The notes under the pieces are model-generated. The model did no database searches. It saw only the letters and a list, made by a program, of their open reading frames with translations, and was not told the origin of the DNA. From positions 1,308,001 to 1,372,000 of the forward strand of contig NZ_CAUQDV010000001.1 of the NCBI RefSeq assembly GCF_963517015.1: a stretch of 64,000 bases of DNA, given 5' to 3'. The stretch's first letter is position 1, and each line of letters opens with the position of its first letter. Below are positions 61,843-64,000 of this stretch, piece by piece. This DNA is from an uncultured Devosia sp. GTDB taxonomy: Bacteria; Pseudomonadota; Alphaproteobacteria; Rhizobiales; Devosiaceae. A program made the position numbers and the translations under genes.

Positions 61843-63351
61843 ATGAAAATGCCATTCAGTCTTGCTCTCGCCGCGCTTCTGGCCGGTGGGATGGTTTTCG
61901 CGCAGGATGCCGCCCTGCGCAGTGATCTGACGCCAGAGGACCTTGCCCGCGTCCAGGCGGTGACCCGGCCGACGACGGATTTTTCCAAGCCCGAGGGGTC
62001 GGAGAAGCGATCTGCGGGCAAGGGGACGACGCAGTTTAGCGTCAATGCCGATTCCTTCAGTCATTTTCTCGACAACCTGAGTTTCGAGCAGGAAGAGCAG
62101 TTCAAGCTCGGCAACGCACTGTTTCGCAAGATCTGGGTGTCTTCGCCCAGCTCGACGCAGGCGTCGGACGGGCTGGGGCCGCTGTTCAATGCCCGCGGCT
62201 GCCAGAGCTGCCATCTCAAGGATGGACGCGGGCATCCGCCCTATCCGGGCGCGGAGAATGTCTCGATGTTCTTGCGCCTTTCGGTGCCGCCGGGCGAGGA
62301 CGACACGCGGCTGGCCATGGACGGCGTGATTGCCGGGGAAGTGGGCGATCCGACCTATGGTACGCAATTGCAGGATTTTGCCGTGCCGGGACTCAAGTCC
62401 GAAGGGCGCATGGTGATCGACTATGCCGACCTGCCGGTGACGCTTGGCGATGGCGAGGTGGTGACACTGCGCGCCCCGACCTATTCGATTGCCGATCTCA
62501 ATTATGGGCCGCTGGCCGATGATGTGATGATCTCGCCGCGCGTGGCCAATCCGATGATCGGGCTGGGGCTGATCGAGCAGATTCCGGCCGAGGATATCCT
62601 GGCGCATGCCGATCCTGACGACGCGGATGGCGACGGGATTTCGGGGAGGCCGAACTGGACGGTCGATCCGGTTAGCAATTCGGTGATGCTGGGGCGGTTT
62701 GGCTGGAAGGGCGGCAATGCCACGATCCGGGCGCAGGCGGCCTCGGCCTTTGCCGGCGATATCGGGATTTCGACGCCCCTGGTGAACCTGCCGCATGGCG
62801 ATTGCACGGAAAACCAGCCGGAATGCCTGGCTTTGCCGACCGGCGAACAGGAACGGCTGGGCGAGAGCGAGGCGCCGGACCCGATCCTTGATCTGGTGAC
62901 GTTCTACTCGCAGACGCTGGGCGTTCCGGAACGGCGCGATGTGGACGATCCGGCCGTGCTGCGCGGCAAGGAAGCCTTCTACAACAATGGCTGCGAGAGC
63001 TGCCATGTGCCCAAGTTCGTCACCAGCCGGAATGCGGAAAACCCGGCGCTGCAATTCCAGCTGATCTGGCCCTATTCTGATTTCCTGCTGCACGACATGG
63101 GCGAGGGGCTGGCCGATCATCGGCCAGAGGGGCAGGCGGATGGCTATGAATGGCGCACGCCGCCACTCTGGGGCATCGGGCTGACGCAGGATGTTTCGGG
63201 CCATACGTTTTTGCTGCATGATGGCCGCGCGCGCAATCTGACCGAAGCCATCCTTTGGCATGGTGGGGAGGCGCAGGCGGCGCGCGACGGCTTTGCCGCC
63301 ATGGACAAGAAGACACGCGATGATCTCATCGCCTTTCTGGAATCGCTCTGA
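61843..63351 (+). CDS. DUF1111 di-heme (thiol-oxidoreductase-like) protein
   Basis: 502 residues with a signal peptide (MKMPFSLALA to about 20, ending VFA before QDAA). It has two haem-c motifs, CQSCH at 120-124 and CESCH at 384-388, as in periplasmic di-heme peroxidase-like DUF1111 proteins. Start ATG 61843 is preferred because it gives a normal signal peptide; ATG 61819 is an in-frame alternative. This family commonly stands between two imelysin genes in iron-uptake operons and may reduce or oxidise iron there (inference). Confidence 0.9.
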   Translation: MKMPFSLALAALLAGGMVFAQDAALRSDLTPEDLARVQAVTRPTTDFSKPEGSEKRSAGKGTTQFSVNADSFSHFLDNLSFEQEEQFKLGNALFRKIWVSSPSSTQASDGLGPLFNARGCQSCHLKDGRGHPPYPGAENVSMFLRLSVPPGEDDTRLAMDGVIAGEVGDPTYGTQLQDFAVPGLKSEGRMVIDYADLPVTLGDGEVVTLRAPTYSIADLNYGPLADDVMISPRVANPMIGLGLIEQIPAEDILAHADPDDADGDGISGRPNWTVDPVSNSVMLGRFGWKGGNATIRAQAASAFAGDIGISTPLVNLPHGDCTENQPECLALPTGEQERLGESEAPDPILDLVTFYSQTLGVPERRDVDDPAVLRGKEAFYNNGCESCHVPKFVTSRNAENPALQFQLIWPYSDFLLHDMGEGLADHRPEGQADGYEWRTPPLWGIGLTQDVSGHTFLLHDGRARNLTEAILWHGGEAQAARDGFAAMDKKTRDDLIAFLESL

Positions 63352-64000
63352 TGCGCAAACTGCTCGCTCTTCTGCTGATGCTGGCCGTGACACCGGCCCA
63401 TGCCCAGGCACCGACGGAAAGCGAGGTGCTGGCGGCTGCGGTCAACCAGGTGATCCGGCCGAACCTGGCCGAGTTCAAGCGTGATGCAAGCGGGCTCGAA
63501 GTGGCGCTGGGTGCGCTCTGCGCGGTGCCGTCGGAGGCAACGCTTGCCATTGCGCACCAGCAGTTCGGGCTGGCGGCAGAGGCTTATGGGCGGGTGGAGT
63601 TCCTGCGCGTCGGGCCGCTGATGGAAGACAACAGGGTCGACCGGCTGCTGTTCTTTCCGGATCGCAAGGGCATCGGGCTGCGGCAGGTGCAGGCGATCCT
63701 GGCGGAAGAAGACGATACAGCGACCTCGCTGACCACGCTGCGCGAGAAGAGCGTGGCGGTGCAGGGCTTTGGAGCGTTGGAATTTGTGCTGTTCGGGACG
63801 GATTTCGAAGTGTTGCAGGGCCAGGATGGCGCCTTCCGTTGCCGGTTTGGCGAGGCCATCGCACAGAATATCAGCCGGATGGCGGATGAGCTGGCGATGG
63901 GTTGGTATCGCTATGACGGCGTCGCTGCGCATCTGATGCGGCCTAATCCCGACTATGTCGATTACCGCACCGAAACGGAGTCGATGGAGGCGCTGGTGGG
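63351..64000 (+). CDS. Second imelysin-family protein (3' truncated by window edge)
   Basis: Open from ATG 63351, which overlaps the DUF1111 stop by one base, to the end of the window (216 codons). The signal peptide is residues 1-19 (MRKLLALLLMLAVTPAHA before Q). Imelysin helices are recognisable, e.g. FLRVGPLM and VQGFGALEFVLFG. The latter is aligned with GxHxxE of the first imelysin but has Ala in place of His. The rest lies outside the window. Confidence 0.85.
   Translation, partial: MRKLLALLLMLAVTPAHAQAPTESEVLAAAVNQVIRPNLAEFKRDASGLEVALGALCAVPSEATLAIAHQQFGLAAEAYGRVEFLRVGPLMEDNRVDRLLFFPDRKGIGLRQVQAILAEEDDTATSLTTLREKSVAVQGFGALEFVLFGTDFEVLQGQDGAFRCRFGEAIAQNISRMADELAMGWYRYDGVAAHLMRPNPDYVDYRTETESMEALV

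Overview
This 64 kb window is high-GC DNA from an alphaproteobacterium. The PhyR-NepR-EcfG general stress response locus, HWE/HisKA_2 sensor kinases, ChvE-GguAB, a SmoEFGK-MtlK polyol operon, FlbT beside a flagellin, and a candidate Irr box together point to the order Hyphomicrobiales. A Devosia-like soil or plant-associated organism is my best guess, by inference only. No rRNA, tRNA, CRISPR array, transposase or phage structural gene was found. Gene density is high, and most genes sit in catabolic or transport operons.

Layout. 1-0.56 kb: the 3' end of a dihydrolipoyl dehydrogenase gene and its terminator. 0.8-6.6 kb: a uronate operon (TRAP transporter, GntR regulator, kduI, kduD, kdgF). 6.7-9.9 kb: an M15-like protein, a TRIC/UPF0126 membrane protein, mannonate dehydratase (uxuA) and a small secreted protein. 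9.9-13.4 kb: a polar amino acid ABC transporter. 13.6-24.5 kb: a stress-response island with phyR, nepR, ecfG, a degenerate receiver, three histidine kinases, a Crp/Fnr regulator, a lipid-kinase-like protein and several small membrane proteins. Seven EcfG-type promoters (GGAAC, 16-17 bp, CGTT or nearly so) can be read in this island. 24.6-31.3 kb: a three-gene transglutaminase / circularly permuted ATP-grasp / alpha-E operon of unknown product. 31.3-40.9 kb: a polyol uptake and oxidation operon (smoC, smoEFGK, mtlK, FGGY kinase) followed by a GntR regulator. 41.2-45.4 kb: chvE-gguA-gguB sugar uptake with a possible leader ORF. 45.5-47.9 kb: HxlR regulator/quinone oxidoreductase and RidA/TetR pairs, the latter divided by three phased operators. 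48.0-50.6 kb: a large repeat-containing flagellin and flbT. 50.7-56.0 kb: an RND efflux pump and a mercaptopyruvate sulfurtransferase. 56.1-60.1 kb: a second PotABCD/Fbp-type ABC importer. 60.4-64 kb: an iron-linked imelysin / di-heme protein / imelysin operon behind a candidate Irr (ICE) box, running off the end of the window.

How the parts work together. Sugar-acid import (TRAP) feeds KdgF, KduI and KduD, and UxuA serves the parallel glucuronate branch. Polyol import by SmoEFGK feeds MtlK and the FGGY kinase. The stress island appears to be a self-contained regulon: the anti-anti-sigma/anti-sigma/sigma switch lies among candidate input kinases and among target genes that carry the matching promoter. 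Two families of palindromic intergenic repeats, one of them mosaic, are scattered between operons.
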